DNA from: Deltaproteobacteria bacterium
GTDB taxonomy: Bacteria > Desulfobacterota > Binatia > Binatales > Binataceae
Direction of reading: 5' to 3'
NCBI GenBank assembly: GCA_003135135.1
Contig: PLDK01000012.1
Coordinates: 1-40,015, forward strand
Length of the DNA stretch: 40,015 nucleotides
A program made the translations under genes and the position numbers. This document shows positions 25,759 to 33,880 of the stretch, piece after piece. Positions within the stretch are counted from its first letter, which is position 1. Every line of letters begins with the position of its first letter. Below the pieces are notes generated by a model. The model searched no databases. It was not told the DNA's origin and saw only the letters and a program-made list of their open reading frames with translations.

Positions 25759-27090
25759 TCAATCGAGATGATACCGTCTGCGCTTGCGCCACAACGTTGC
25801 GATGCCGATGCCAAGCGTTGCGGCGGCATCTTCGAGCGTTGGCGCCAACGCGAGCACGCGCCGGATGTGCTCCTGCTCGACCTGCTCGAGCGTCGATTGC
25901 TCAGGCAGGTTTCCGTGCGGCGCGCTCGATTGGAAAAGGATGTCCGGCAGATCTTCCTTGGAAAGCGTTGCGCCGCGGCTCAGCACGACTGCACGCTCGA
26001 CGGCATTGCGCAGTTCGCGGATGTTGCCAGGCCATGAATAGGCGAGCAGAGTTTTGCGAGCTTCGTCCGAAAACTGCAATCCGATGCGCCGATTACGTGC
26101 GGCAGCCTCGACGAGAAACATTTCGGCGAGCGGCAACACATCCTCGGGCCGTTCGCGCAAGGCGGGCATGCGGAGGTTGATGACATTTAGTCTATAGTAT
26201 AGGTCGCTGCGAAACCGCGCGGCGTTGATCTCCTGCGGAAGATTGCGGTTGGTTGCTGCGATGATACGGGCATCGACTGTGATGGTCTGCTCTCCACCGA
26301 CGCGCTCGAAACGCTCATCCTGCAAAAAGCGGAGGAACTTGGATTGCAACGCGGGCGATAGCTCCGAGATTTCGTCGAGGAATACCGAGCCGCCATTTGC
26401 CGCTTCCAGGCGCCCGGGCTTGTCTTTGATCGCCCCCGTAAAAGAACCCTTCATGTGCCCGAAGAGCTCGCTTTCCAGCAGATGCTCCGAAAGCGTCGTG
26501 CAATTGACGATGACGAACGGCCGATCTCGGCGTGAACTCCATGCGTGGATCTGCCGCGCGAGAACATTCTTGCCGGTGCCACTTTCGCCAGTCAGCAGGA
26601 TTGTCGCGTCGCTCGACGCCGCAGCATAAGAAGTCTCTATCAGGGAGCGAAATTCATGGCTCCCGGTTGTTAGCAGCGGTACGCCATCGATGGAATTGCG
26701 AAGGGCGCGATTCTCAGTACGCAGTTCCTTTACTTCGAGCGCGCGCTCGACCGCGTGCTGAATCTGATCGAGCGAGAATGGCTTGGTGATGTAGTCGTAA
26801 GCGCCGGCTTTCATCGCCGCAACAGCATTCTGGATCGTGCCGTACGCAGTCATCAGGATTACGATCGTGGTCGGAAATTTTGCTTTGATCGCGTTGAGCA
26901 GCTCGAGGCCGTTCATCTCGGCCATTCGCCAATCACTGAGAACGAGATCGAACGCTCCGTCGCGATCCATCACGGCGAGTGCCTCGCGTCCGCTTTCGGC
27001 TATGGCAATCTCGTGCTCCCGGGAACCCAAGAAGCGACCGAGGGTCTCGCGGATGTTTTTTTCATCGTCAACGACGAGGAGTTTTGCCAT
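25759..27090 (-). CDS. NtrC/AlgB-type sigma-54 response regulator
   Basis: This 443-residue protein has an N-terminal receiver with acidic pair DDE at 8-10, phosphoacceptor Asp53 in LSDWRM and Lys103. A central AAA+ domain has Walker A GESGTGKN at 168-175, sigma-54 contact loop GSFTGA at 215-220 (a common functional variant) and Walker B VFLDE at 236-240. The C-terminal Fis-type helix-turn-helix AAATLGIGIATLWRKRRRY resembles AlgB. It begins directly after the kinase stop. In other bacteria Kdp is controlled by the OmpR-type KdpE; an NtrC-type regulator here implies sigma-54 control, matching the -24/-12 sites upstream of the kdp genes. Confidence 0.92.
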   Translation of the reverse strand: MAKLLVVDDEKNIRETLGRFLGSREHEIAIAESGREALAVMDRDGAFDLVLSDWRMAEMNGLELLNAIKAKFPTTIVILMTAYGTIQNAVAAMKAGAYDYITKPFSLDQIQHAVERALEVKELRTENRALRNSIDGVPLLTTGSHEFRSLIETSYAAASSDATILLTGESGTGKNVLARQIHAWSSRRDRPFVIVNCTTLSEHLLESELFGHMKGSFTGAIKDKPGRLEAANGGSVFLDEISELSPALQSKFLRFLQDERFERVGGEQTITVDARIIAATNRNLPQEINAARFRSDLYYRLNVINLRMPALRERPEDVLPLAEMFLVEAAARNRRIGLQFSDEARKTLLAYSWPGNIRELRNAVERAVVLSRGATLSKEDLPDILFQSSAPHGNLPEQSTLEQVEQEHIRRVLALAPTLEDAAATLGIGIATLWRKRRRYHLD

Positions 27091-28155
27091 CTAGATGCAC
27101 CGCGAGTGAGGTAGCTGGATAACAAAGGTACTCCCTTTTGTGGAGGAATCCAGAAATATCCTGCCGCCGTGCGCTTCGACTATCTCTTTGGCTATGGCAA
27201 GGCTGAGTCCTGCGGACCCATCGTCAAGCCCTTCCGGCTTCCATTGGGGACCTTGTTCGAGAAGGACGTTGCGAAGCTCGAGCGGTACTCCGCGCCCTGA
27301 ATCGGAAACTGATATTCGTAGCGATTGTCCGTCCCGGTCAGCTGACACCTCGACTGATCCGCCCTCTGGAGTGAAGCTGATCGCATTGGCGATTAGCCTC
27401 GATAGCACCCACGAGAGCTTCACCGGATCCCCATAGCAGTCCAGCGCTCTCCCAACATGGGTCCTGAGCGCGACTTCCTTCGGCGCGGCCTGCAGCAAAA
27501 ACTTTTTCGTAACTGAAGTCACGAGCTTGGCGAAATCAAACGTGACGTTCCGGACCGCGATCGATGTGGTCTCATTGCGAGTGACGTTCAAAAGACCATC
27601 GGACAAATCGCGGATGCGAGCCAAATCCTCGACCACCGTCTCGATGATTTCGTTCTGCTTCGGATGGGACGTTTTTCTCTGAAGCAATTCGATTGCGAGC
27701 GACAGCGATGTGAGCGGCGTTTTGAGCTCACTCGAAAGCGTTGCGATCAGGTTCGCGCGTGCGCGCTCTTTATCACGAAGATAAGTCAAGTCATGAAGAG
27801 TGATCATCGTGCCGAACGGAGTGCCATCATCGAGCCGCAGCCGTGCAGGCTTGAGTAGGTACGTATGATCGCGGCCACGAACGTGCAGACTTACTTCTGC
27901 CTGCTGTTCGCCTCGTGGATAGCCAAGAGCGCGCCGAAGGGCGGCCCGGACATTCACGTAGTGGCTATTGTTGTCTTCGAGGTCGAAGAACGAACGGCCC
28001 AGGATTTCGTGCCGATCAATACCAAGTATCACTGCGGCTTGCTCATTGAGATGAATAACAACGTCGTCGAGGTCTATCAGAATCGCTGCGACGTCGAGGT
28101 TTTCGAGGATTGCCGCCGTCCTGCTGTTTTCATCATTAGCGGCTGTGGCTTCCAT
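27091..28155 (-). CDS. PAS sensor kinase lacking the phosphoacceptor histidine
   Basis: This 354-residue protein has a PAS domain at about 15-125 (VAAILIDLDDVVIHLNEQAA) and no membrane segment. The HisKA helix reads LIATLSSELKTPLTSLSLAI: Ser142 (codon AGT at 27730-27732) stands where histidine is expected in S-H-E-L-K-T-P-L-T. The HATPase part keeps the N-box Asn (LIANAISFTPEGG) and G1 (VSDSGRGVP), but G2 reads AGLSLAIAKE instead of GLGLAIAKE. The layout resembles KinB partners of AlgB. It may be a pseudokinase, an ATP-binding switch, or phosphorylated elsewhere. ATG 28155 follows GAGG. The frame extends to 28524 without support. Confidence 0.88.
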   Translation of the reverse strand: MEATAANDENSRTAAILENLDVAAILIDLDDVVIHLNEQAAVILGIDRHEILGRSFFDLEDNNSHYVNVRAALRRALGYPRGEQQAEVSLHVRGRDHTYLLKPARLRLDDGTPFGTMITLHDLTYLRDKERARANLIATLSSELKTPLTSLSLAIELLQRKTSHPKQNEIIETVVEDLARIRDLSDGLLNVTRNETTSIAVRNVTFDFAKLVTSVTKKFLLQAAPKEVALRTHVGRALDCYGDPVKLSWVLSRLIANAISFTPEGGSVEVSADRDGQSLRISVSDSGRGVPLELRNVLLEQGPQWKPEGLDDGSAGLSLAIAKEIVEAHGGRIFLDSSTKGSTFVIQLPHSRCI

Positions 28156-28183
28156 ATATTGGGAACCTCGCCAAAGTGTTGAG

Positions 28184-28217
28184 CGGACCCCGGGGCGTTC
28201 GCCGCACCCGAGGTCCG
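28184..28217 (-). promoter_or_regulatory. Stem-loop between kdpC and the sensor kinase gene
   Basis: CGGACCCCGGG pairs with CCCGAGGTCCG (one mismatch) across a 12-nt loop in the 71-bp gap. There is no T-tract after it. It may act as a partial terminator or RNA-processing site setting lower expression of the regulators than of the pump. Confidence 0.5.
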
Positions 28218-28226
28218 CGCTTCGGT

Positions 28227-29243
28227 CTATTGAGGCTGCCCGTACTTGTTTCTCAATGTGAGGTTGAGTTGCAGCACGTTGACGAACTTTTCGCCCGCGA
28301 GCCCGCCGAACGGCGCCCATGCGTCCGCCTCCACCATCTGCTCGATCTCGCTGCGAACCTGTTTTGGATCGCGCTTGGTATCGGAGGCCCATTTCTGGGA
28401 AATGCGACCCAATTGATACTCGGCGTTCTGCAAGCTGATATGAGGATCGAGGCCGGAACCCGACGCCATTACCATGTCGGCCGGGACATCCTGCAGGGGC
28501 GCATCGGCATGCTCCTGACGCCACATGTCGAAGAAAATCGACTGGATATCCGAACCCTGGTTAACGGGCTCAATTGCGGTGACTGGTTTCCCGTCTGCGC
28601 TCTGGTGAGAAACGGCCGAGGGGAACTTGCCCGGATTGTCTTTCGAGAACGTTTCGAAAAATAGCACCGCCAGATCAGCAGCCTTTGGATCCGGTGTGCC
28701 GGGATTGTCCTTCTTCCACTTAGATACTTCGTTCGGATGTTTCTTCGTCCAGTCGTCAACGTATGCGCCGTGTGTTGGATCGGCACTCACCCAGCCTTGC
28801 GCGAGTTCATTGTGAGCATCGTCCCACTGCGCAACGATGTGCGGCTGTCCGCCGAACTTGTCCTGCTGAAACCAGGCCTCAATATCCGGCGCCACCTGCT
28901 GACCCTTTTTCGGGCCGTCGCTGTATACAACGATCGGACCAAGCGAACGCGCGACACGATCGCGCAGAGCGTAGTTCGAAGCGGAAAGGTTCGAGGGTGC
29001 CGACGCCGAGGCGTCGTATGACGCTGCCGACGGCCTCGGTTGAAAATACTCGTCCTTGGTGAACGGCTGCGCGATTAGCAGCGAGCCGACCGGCTTGCCG
29101 TCCGGGCCATTGACGATGCTGCCGTTGGCCTGGAAGGGGAAGAACACCTGGCCAATTACCCACAGCACAGATGGATATATTATGCAGATTATCGGGATGA
29201 CGAACAGGAAGAGCAGAAAACTCTTTGAAAAATAGCGTGACAT
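28227..29243 (-). CDS. kdpC: Potassium-ATPase subunit C, long form
   Basis: The protein has one N-terminal membrane helix (SFLLFLFVIPIICIIYPSVL) and then a periplasmic domain. Canonical motifs are present: ANGSIV, SLLIAQPF, YFQPRPSAASYDA, DMVMASGSGLDPHISLQNA, and the C-terminal VNVLQLNLTL. It is 338 residues, against about 190 in E. coli. The extra segment, about residues 115-250 between the Asn/Leu-rich region and DVPADMV, is hydrophilic and contains DIEAWFQQDKFGGQP and WTKKHPNEVSKWKKDNPGTP. KdpC stabilises the pump and aids ATP binding; the insert's role is unknown. It lies 24 bp after kdpB. Confidence 0.92.
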   Translation of the reverse strand: MSRYFSKSFLLFLFVIPIICIIYPSVLWVIGQVFFPFQANGSIVNGPDGKPVGSLLIAQPFTKDEYFQPRPSAASYDASASAPSNLSASNYALRDRVARSLGPIVVYSDGPKKGQQVAPDIEAWFQQDKFGGQPHIVAQWDDAHNELAQGWVSADPTHGAYVDDWTKKHPNEVSKWKKDNPGTPDPKAADLAVLFFETFSKDNPGKFPSAVSHQSADGKPVTAIEPVNQGSDIQSIFFDMWRQEHADAPLQDVPADMVMASGSGLDPHISLQNAEYQLGRISQKWASDTKRDPKQVRSEIEQMVEADAWAPFGGLAGEKFVNVLQLNLTLRNKYGQPQ

Positions 29244-29267
29244 GGCTTTGCCTCTCGATGCCTCCCG

Positions 29268-31433
29268 TTAAGAAATCAGGTGTGCCGCGACCATGATCAT
29301 GTCGATCAGCTTGATTCCGGCGAACGGCAGAATGACACCGCCCAAACCCCAAACCAGCAGGTTTCGACGCAGCAGCGCATCGGCACCCAGCGGGCGATAC
29401 CGCACTCCGCGCAGAGCGACCGGAATGAGTAGTGGAATGACTATCGCGTTGAAGATAACCGCCGAGAGAATAGCTGACGTTGGCGAGTGAAGGTGCATGA
29501 CGTCCATCACCTTCAGCCACGGCAATGTGCCGGCGAACAGCGCAGGCACGATCGCGAAGTATTTCGCGACATCGTTGGCGATCGAGAATGTCGTCAGCGC
29601 GCCGCGGGTCATCAGCAACTGCTTGCCGATTTCAACGACCTCGAGCAACTTGGTCGGGTTGCTGTCGAGGTCGACCATGTTGCCAGCTTCTTTGGCGGCC
29701 TGGGTGCCCGAGTTCATCGCGAGACCAACGTCGGCTTGCGCCAGCGCCGGGGCATCATTGGTGCCATCACCGATCATCGCGACGAGCTTGCCGTCGGCCT
29801 GCTCCTTGCGGATGTAAGCGAGCTTCGCCTCGGGCGTGCACTGCGCGACGAAGTCATCGACGCCCGCTTTTTTCGCGATCGTCGCGGCGGTGAGCGGATT
29901 GTCGCCGGTTATCATAACGCTGCGCACGCCCATCCTGCGCAGACGCTCCAAGCGCTCGCTGATGCCGGTTTTCAGAATATCGGACAGTACGACGACACCG
30001 ACGATATCGGCCCCATCGGCGACGGCGAGCGGGGTAGCCCCCTGAGAACCGATCGCTTCTACCGTTGATTCAAGTTGCGCTGGAACGGTCCCGCCCAGAC
30101 GCTCGACGAAGCGTATTATGGCCTCCGGTGCACCCTTGCGAATTTGGCGGCCATCCGGAAGATCAATGCCGCTCATGCGAGTTTGCGCGGAAAATGCGAC
30201 GAACGCCGCGCCGTTTGGAGCGGTTACGTCGGCCGGAGTTCCACCCCGATCGAACTGGAGTTTGACTATAGTCTTTCCTTCGGGGGTTTCATCGGCGATA
30301 GAGGCAAGCGCGGCGAGACGTCCGAGCTGTGCAGCAGTATATTTTCCGACCGGCAGAAAATCAGTCGCGTGCCGATTACCCATTGTGATCGTGCCGGTCT
30401 TGTCGAGCAGCACGACATCGATATCACCCGCGGTCTCAACCGCTTTGCCGCTCTTGGCGAGAATGTTCGCCTGAAGGGCACGGTCCATGCCGGCGATACC
30501 GATCGCGGCTAGCAACGCACCGATCGTCGTCGGAATCAGGCATACAAGCAGCGCCACCAGGGTAGGAACGTCCGTGCCGAGGCTCTTCAACGGTTCAGTG
30601 ATTCCGAGATAGCCCATCATGTAGATCTCGGCGTTGAGAGACATCGGCCATAGCGGCACGACAACGATTAGAAAGATTAGCGTGAAAGCAGTGAGCACGA
30701 GGCTCAGTGCGATTTCGTTCGGAGTGCGTTGACGAACCGCACCTTCGACGAGAGCAATCATGCGATCGAGGAACGACTCGCCGGTGGCAGCCGTGATTTT
30801 CACAATGATGCGATCCGAGAGGACCCGCGTCCCGCCCGTCACGCCCGAACGGTCGCCACCCGACTCGCGGATGACGGGGGCTGACTCGCCGGTTATCGCG
30901 GACTCATCGACCGACGCGAGGCCTTCAATAATCTCGCCGTCGCCGGGTATGATCTGGCCGGCTTCGACCGCGACCCGGTCACCGGGTTTCAGATCGGCGG
31001 ACGAAACCTCCTCGATAATATCCTTACCCTTGAGCCGGTATGCCGGTGTGTCCTTGCGCGTCTTACGGAGCGATTCAGTTTGGGCACGTCCGCGAGCTTC
31101 TGCGAGTGCAGTGGCAAAGTTGGCGAATAGCACCGTCAACCAGAGCCAGAAATCGAGTGCGATGAAGTAGGTAATCGGAACCTGGCTCGCTGACTGGCTA
31201 AGAGCCGCCTGTATAACGAACAGGAACGTCAATACCGCGCTGATTTCCACTACAAACATGACAGGGTTGCGCCACTGAACGTCGGGCCGCAGCATCAGGA
31301 ACGCTTCCTTGATCGCCGGACCCACCAGCTCCGGCGCGAACAGCGCCCGGGCTCGCGATCGCCGCGGCGGCACCGGTGCCTGGGGCGTGATTTTCAGTTC
31401 AGATGGCATAGGTATGTTCTTTACAGCTTCCAT
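29268..31433 (-). CDS. kdpB: Potassium-ATPase subunit B (P-type ATPase)
   Basis: This 721-residue membrane protein hydrolyses ATP to drive potassium uptake. The phosphorylated Asp lies in DKTGTIT near residue 345. The TGES loop reads [17 protein letters not shown], and the hinge motif is [19 protein letters not shown]. Seven or so membrane segments fall at expected places. All catalytic motifs are intact. It lies between kdpA copy 1 and kdpC with short gaps, so it is co-transcribed. Confidence 0.97.
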   Translation of the reverse strand: MEAVKNIPMPSELKITPQAPVPPRRSRARALFAPELVGPAIKEAFLMLRPDVQWRNPVMFVVEISAVLTFLFVIQAALSQSASQVPITYFIALDFWLWLTVLFANFATALAEARGRAQTESLRKTRKDTPAYRLKGKDIIEEVSSADLKPGDRVAVEAGQIIPGDGEIIEGLASVDESAITGESAPVIRESGGDRSGVTGGTRVLSDRIIVKITAATGESFLDRMIALVEGAVRQRTPNEIALSLVLTAFTLIFLIVVVPLWPMSLNAEIYMMGYLGITEPLKSLGTDVPTLVALLVCLIPTTIGALLAAIGIAGMDRALQANILAKSGKAVETAGDIDVVLLDKTGTITMGNRHATDFLPVGKYTAAQLGRLAALASIADETPEGKTIVKLQFDRGGTPADVTAPNGAAFVAFSAQTRMSGIDLPDGRQIRKGAPEAIIRFVERLGGTVPAQLESTVEAIGSQGATPLAVADGADIVGVVVLSDILKTGISERLERLRRMGVRSVMITGDNPLTAATIAKKAGVDDFVAQCTPEAKLAYIRKEQADGKLVAMIGDGTNDAPALAQADVGLAMNSGTQAAKEAGNMVDLDSNPTKLLEVVEIGKQLLMTRGALTTFSIANDVAKYFAIVPALFAGTLPWLKVMDVMHLHSPTSAILSAVIFNAIVIPLLIPVALRGVRYRPLGADALLRRNLLVWGLGGVILPFAGIKLIDMIMVAAHLIS

Positions 31434-31475
31434 TCTCGAAGCTCCCTCGACTAGTTCATCTCGTTTGCGATTGAC

Positions 31476-33299
31476 CTATCCGCCGAACGGCATCGGACCC
31501 AAGTGATCCGCGACCGGGCCGAGGAAGGCCACAGGTAAGAACAGCAGCGCCCCGATGATCACGATGGTACCGAGCAAGAGCCAGTAGAAGGTCATAGTGT
31601 CATCGCGCATTGTACCGAGCCCATATGGCGCCTCCTTCTTCATTCCAAGGAAGGCGGCCATCGCAATCGGTGCCACTATTGGTAGGTAGCGACTGAACAG
31701 CATGACCAACCCCGCCGCGATATCCAATTGCCGGCTGGTTGGAGCGGGGGTGGGATTTGCATTAAAGCCCCACGTATCGCCCAAGCCTTCGAAACCCGAG
31801 CCATTGTTCGCGGATGCCGAGCTGAACTGATACATAACCTCGGAGAAGCCGTGCGCGGCGGGATTGAACTCCGCCTTGGTGCCCCAGCTTGTGGCCGCGA
31901 ATAAACCGGTCGGTCCAAGAATCATCAGCGGATGCACGAGAAGTGCGATAACCGCCAGCTTGACTTCACGCGCACCGACCTTGCGGCCGAGATATTCCGG
32001 CGAGCGCCCCACCATCTGGCCTGCTATGAATACGCCAATGATGAGGAAGAGCAGCAGATTAATCATGCCGACGCCCTTGCCGCCGAATACACAGTTCAGC
32101 CACATGCCCACCATCGGCGATAGCCCGGTGAGAGGATTGAGGCTATCGTGGGCGCAGTTCACAGCACCGCAAGTGACTGCGGTAGTGAGTGCGGCAAAGG
32201 TGGGACCGGCAACGGTGCCGAATCGCAGTTCCTTGCCTTCGAGGTTACCCAGATGTTGCTCAATCGGCAGACCCGCGACTTGAGGAATCGTCAATTCGCG
32301 GAAACCACCCTTTGCGGTTGCACTCGGAATCTTGTAGGTGACACTGGGCGGATGGGCGGTTAGTCCAGGATTCGGCTTTAACTCGAAATAGATAGACCAC
32401 GCGATCATGCCGATCATGAGCGTCAGCATGACTCCGTAGATCACAATCGCGTGCCTCATTTTTCGCAGCATCCGGCCGAACATCAGAACAAGGGTGAACG
32501 GAAACATCATCATGTCGAAGCAGGTGATGAAGTTCGTCCACGCGCTCGGATTCTCATACGGATGCGCGGAGTTGGCGCCAAAGAATCCACCGCCATTGGT
32601 GCCGATCTGCTTGATTGGAATCATTGCGGCGACCGGGCCAAACACGATGGTCTGTTCCTTGGCCACACCCTTGTCGTCAGTCCCCATCGCCCCCGGTTCA
32701 AGAGTGGCGACCTGAATTGTGCTCTTAAACGTCATCGGCATGCCCTGCTGGATGAAGAGCACGCCGGACAGGATCGCGGCCGGCACAAACATGTAAATCA
32801 GCACGCGCCACATATCGATGAAGAAGTTGCCGACCTTCTTCTCGCCACGGAAAGCGCGGATGATTGCTGCAAGTGCACAAAACCCAACCGCGGCGGATAT
32901 GTACTGGTTGGAAATGGTGAAGAAGATCTGGCTGAAATTTGAGAAGTGAACGTCGCCCGAATAGTCCTGCAGGTTTGTATTGGTCATGAAGGACGCGACG
33001 GAATTGAATATTGTCGTCGGCGCCAACATGCCGAGCTGACGCGGATTTAGCGGCATAATCGGTTGAAGCGCCAGCACCACGTAGCCCCAGACGAACAGTA
33101 TCACGTTGAAAATCAGGAGTGCGGCCGTGTACTGCTTCCAGTCTTGAGGACCGCTGTCGATCTTGCGCTCGATCCAGCCAAATCCTGGCAGCGGCCGATA
33201 CCGCCCCTCCATGATCCAAACAGCGAATTTGCTAAGTGGAATGGATACTAAAACCGCAGCGACGATCAGAGCCGCCGGTAGGAGCCAAAGATGCAACAT
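31476..33299 (-). CDS. kdpA: Potassium-ATPase subunit A, copy 1
   Basis: This 607-residue channel-like subunit selects potassium. Filter segments are intact: TNTNLQDYSGD, GTNGGGFFGANSAHPYENP, CGAVNCAHDSLNPLTG and SANNGSGFEGLGDTWG. About ten hydrophobic helices are visible. It is about 50 residues longer than the 557-residue E. coli protein, mainly in the periplasmic loop around residues 190-230 and 300-350. It directly precedes kdpB. Compared with copy 2 it shares most filter sequences but differs in loops, so the duplication is old. Confidence 0.96.
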   Translation of the reverse strand: MLHLWLLPAALIVAAVLVSIPLSKFAVWIMEGRYRPLPGFGWIERKIDSGPQDWKQYTAALLIFNVILFVWGYVVLALQPIMPLNPRQLGMLAPTTIFNSVASFMTNTNLQDYSGDVHFSNFSQIFFTISNQYISAAVGFCALAAIIRAFRGEKKVGNFFIDMWRVLIYMFVPAAILSGVLFIQQGMPMTFKSTIQVATLEPGAMGTDDKGVAKEQTIVFGPVAAMIPIKQIGTNGGGFFGANSAHPYENPSAWTNFITCFDMMMFPFTLVLMFGRMLRKMRHAIVIYGVMLTLMIGMIAWSIYFELKPNPGLTAHPPSVTYKIPSATAKGGFRELTIPQVAGLPIEQHLGNLEGKELRFGTVAGPTFAALTTAVTCGAVNCAHDSLNPLTGLSPMVGMWLNCVFGGKGVGMINLLLFLIIGVFIAGQMVGRSPEYLGRKVGAREVKLAVIALLVHPLMILGPTGLFAATSWGTKAEFNPAAHGFSEVMYQFSSASANNGSGFEGLGDTWGFNANPTPAPTSRQLDIAAGLVMLFSRYLPIVAPIAMAAFLGMKKEAPYGLGTMRDDTMTFYWLLLGTIVIIGALLFLPVAFLGPVADHLGPMPFGG

Positions 33300-33330
33300 C
33301 GTTAGGTACCTCGGGTAAAGAGTCTGTCGC

Positions 33331-33411
33331 TTAGAACCATTCCGGGCGCACCAGCGCTACGGTCAGATAGACAAAAAGAAAGACGCAGACAGCGGCGGTA
33401 ACGTAAATCAT
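33331..33411 (-). CDS. kdpF: KdpF membrane peptide
   Basis: This 26-residue peptide, a single hydrophobic helix, has the KdpF pattern LFVYLTVALVRPEWF at its C-terminus. It lies 32 bp before kdpA copy 1. KdpF stabilises the KdpABC complex in E. coli. It is too short for ordinary gene callers. Confidence 0.85.
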   Translation of the reverse strand: MIYVTAAVCVFLFVYLTVALVRPEWF

Positions 33412-33427
33412 GACTAACCTCGTAGAT

Positions 33428-33523
33428 TTAGATTCGCTCGCAGCCGTAGAGGAAGGCGAAGCACAGTCCCATCACCGCGATGCCGAGCCCGAAGGTAAGT
33501 GGTATCCAAGTCCAAAGGTCCAT
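33428..33523 (-). CDS. 31-residue membrane peptide upstream of kdpF
   Basis: ATG 33523 follows GGAGGC at about 7 bp. The product is one hydrophobic helix, WIPLTFGLGIAVMGLCFAFL, ending YGCERI. Very short membrane peptides ending in a Cys-Glu-Arg motif often sit beside kdpF in other bacteria, as far as I recall, but have no established function. It is first in the second transcription unit, about 60 bp downstream of a sigma-54-like promoter. An accessory subunit of the pump is a reasonable guess. Confidence 0.7.
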   Translation of the reverse strand: MDLWTWIPLTFGLGIAVMGLCFAFLYGCERI

Positions 33524-33595
33524 AGTTCGTGCCTCCACCGATCATCAAATCATCCGTCCGTCCAGATGAGACGGCAGTGATCACCTGCCCCTATC

Positions 33596-33610
33596 GCAAG
33601 GAGTATGCCC
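33596..33610 (-). promoter_or_regulatory. Sigma-54-like promoter for kdpF-kdpA1-kdpBC
   Basis: On the minus strand GGGCATACTCCTTGC matches the -24 GG and the whole -12 TTGC with exact GG-N10-GC spacing. It lies 72 bp upstream of the 31-residue peptide ATG. Confidence 0.65.
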
Positions 33611-33685
33611 GGCGAAAATAGGCAAGAATCAGACGGATATCCTCGTAACGCTTCGCTAGTCGTACAATTTGCATGCTTCATCGGG

Positions 33686-33700
33686 TTTCAATTTGAACGA
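33686..33700. promoter_or_regulatory. TTTCAATTTGAA element upstream of the kdpF promoter
   Basis: TTTCAATTTGAACGA is a near-palindrome 76 bp upstream of the -24 box. Related elements lie upstream of the other sigma-54-like sites of this locus (35869, 36696, 37572, 37603), suggesting a shared activator site. Confidence 0.45.
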
Positions 33701-33785
33701 CACTCATTACAACACGAGACCAACTCTACGGACTTGTAAAAAGTGCGTGAAACATCGCGGGTCTTTCTTAGATTGAGGAATACAG

Positions 33786-33811
33786 GCGATCGCGCCACAT
33801 ATCGCGATCGC
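33786..33811. promoter_or_regulatory. Perfect 9-8-9 inverted repeat after kdpA copy 2
   Basis: GCGATCGCG and CGCGATCGC face each other across 8 bp, 70 bp past the kdpA copy 2 stop and about 175 bp upstream of the kdpF promoter. No T-run follows on either strand, so an operator or enhancer site is as likely as a transcript stem. Confidence 0.5.
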
Positions 33812-33880
33812 GCAAAGGAACCAGCGATGCATCCGTCCGCATCAATTGTTTGGAACGGAATTGCCAAGCCGAGAGGTTGG

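Noticed and set aside
27091-28524. 477-residue version of the sensor kinase
   Set aside because: The first 123 codons overlap kdpC and are Arg/Gly-rich shadow sequence; ATG 28155 has a ribosome site.
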